From assembly GCF_030348825.1 (NCBI RefSeq), contig NZ_JAUCES010000005.1, forward strand, positions 992,001 to 1,056,000: DNA of 64,000 bases, read 5' to 3'. Shown here piece by piece: positions 63,232 through 64,000 of the stretch. Under the pieces are notes generated by a model that made no database searches, was not told where the DNA came from, and saw only the letters and a program-made list of their open reading frames with translations. Made by a program: the position numbers and the translations under genes. Each line of letters starts with the position of its first letter. Position 1 is the stretch's first letter. Origin of the DNA: Fictibacillus sp. b24. GTDB taxonomy: Bacteria; Bacillota; Bacilli; Bacillales; Fictibacillaceae.

Positions 63232-64000
63232 TCATGAAGCTTGCAGAGTATGTAGATTTGTTGGGGCTGGGTCTTCCGAATCTGCAGCGTCTAGCTGTTC
63301 TGTTACACTTGCAATTTCTTCTTTTTCAACTTCTTGCTGTAAAGATGAAGCAGTTTTGGAACATTGTTGCTGTAATAAAGAATTATGATTTATAAGGGCT
63401 AAAGCTTGTTTTCTTAACTCTTCCGTTAATACGTTTGAATCTGTCTTAATTCTTACGGTTATGACGTTCCCATTAACAACAATCTCAATATATATCCACT
63501 GTTCTATTGGTTCTGGATTGGTTTGAACAGGTTCAGATACAGGATTAGGAGGAGTTTCGTTTTCTTTCGGTGGATCTACTATTATTTTTTCTTCTTTCGG
63601 CAGATCTACTTTTGGTTTTTCTCCTTTAGGCTTATCTTCTTTTGGCTTATCCTCTTTCGATTTTTCTTCCTTAGGTTTTTCTTCTTTCGGTTTTTCCTGC
63701 TTTGGTTTCTCTTCCTTCAATTTTTCATCTTTAGGCGGTGCAATAGCCGCAGGAATATCTTTTACAGGTGGCTTTGGTACATCTTTTTCATGACCACTTA
63801 CAGCTGCTGTAGGAGGATGACTAGGCTTTTCGTGCCCTTGTTCTCTTTTAACAGGTTCAGCTGCCTTTTTTTCTTCCCTTTGTGGAGCAGCAGGAATGAC
63901 AATGTGAGTCGTTGGTGATTCAATAGTTTTCTTTTTATGACTTTCTTCTATCTTTTCTTGAATGGGTAAAGCAGGCTTTTCTTTTTTTACTTTTTGCTCT
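63232..64000 (-). CDS. Lys/Glu/Pro-rich protein, C-terminal part (5' end outside window)
   Basis: At least 256 codons open to the window edge; the apparent start at 63720 is an internal TTG, since the frame runs upstream without stop to 64000. The N-terminal part visible is highly charged and rich in Pro, with KPKEEKPKEEKSKEDKPKED repeats (period 5-7 residues), then SEPVQTNPEPIEQWIYIEIVVNGNVITVRIK, a small beta-type domain, and a C-terminal helical stretch with SLLQQQCSKTASSLQQEVEKEE. Unrecognised. The low-complexity spacer suggests an extended linker, perhaps of a surface or spore-associated protein. Confidence 0.65.
   Translation of the reverse strand, partial: EQKVKKEKPALPIQEKIEESHKKKTIESPTTHIVIPAAPQREEKKAAEPVKREQGHEKPSHPPTAAVSGHEKDVPKPPVKDIPAAIAPPKDEKLKEEKPKQEKPKEEKPKEEKSKEDKPKEDKPKGEKPKVDLPKEEKIIVDPPKENETPPNPVSEPVQTNPEPIEQWIYIEIVVNGNVITVRIKTDSNVLTEELRKQALALINHNSLLQQQCSKTASSLQQEVEKEEIASVTEQLDAADSEDPAPTNLHTLQAS

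Overview
The window is chromosomal DNA of a low-GC, endospore-forming member of the Bacillaceae. Evidence: Bacillus-type ribosome binding sites, TTG/GTG starts, sporulation genes (yunB, lytH, yutC, yutH, a Spo0E-like gene, a YjcZ-like spore protein) and a long run of genes in the same relative order as the B. subtilis yun-yut-yum-yui-yug segment. The genus cannot be fixed from the sequence alone; Fictibacillus or a near relative is only a guess. I found no rRNA or tRNA genes, CRISPR arrays, prophage, transposase or dedicated defence system.

Layout. 0-5 kb: the 3' end of dfrA, yunB, a lysine riboswitch driving an NhaC-family (LysW-like) transporter, and an NSS-family transporter with its tiny MetS-like subunit. 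5-15.6 kb: a 20-bp minisatellite, then lytH, lipA, yutC, yutD, yutE, a COG2345-type regulator, yutF, yutG, yutH, a 2-hydroxyacid dehydrogenase and an SDR. 15.7-26.8 kb: a complete arginine operon, argC-argJ-argB-argD-carA-carB-argF, with a putative ARG operator inside it before carA and dispersed repeats on both sides. 26.9-36.1 kb: yutI, yuzD, yutJ, yuzB, yutK, FMN-riboswitch-controlled ribU, dapF, mqnE (futalosine route to menaquinone), a Spo0E-like phosphatase, yutM and two small genes. 36.4-46.2 kb: yumC, yumB, a Nudix gene, yuiA-yuiB-yuiC, yuiD plus a BtuF-like protein, a DUF309 gene, yuiE and yuiF. 46.5-53 kb: a CapA-like protein, kynU-kynB, a YpgR/CvfC-like HEAT protein and an alpha/beta hydrolase. 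53.5-64 kb: small spore-type genes, a fumarase/aspartase-family lyase, asparagine synthetase, yugI, yuzA, an iron alcohol dehydrogenase, pgi, yugN, the K+ channel yugO and the end of a Lys/Glu/Pro-rich protein.

How genes work together. The arginine block makes arginine from glutamate as far as citrulline and supplies its own carbamoyl phosphate. yumC, yumB, yutJ and mqnE belong to NAD(P)H and quinone redox metabolism. lipA, yutI and yutM are iron-sulfur or lipoate genes. kynU and kynB are the last two steps of tryptophan breakdown to anthranilate.

The least ordinary parts are between the genes. (1) Ten main copies of a palindromic repeat (core about 125-130 bp, with degraded relatives), built from nested hairpin modules that occur filled or empty. 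(2) Four intergenic arrays of short motifs repeated at 20-21 bp, that is two DNA helical turns; each array has its own wording, but all share an AAT-x-C-x-CG-type core. Neither is explained by the genes, and I do not recognise a published function for either.
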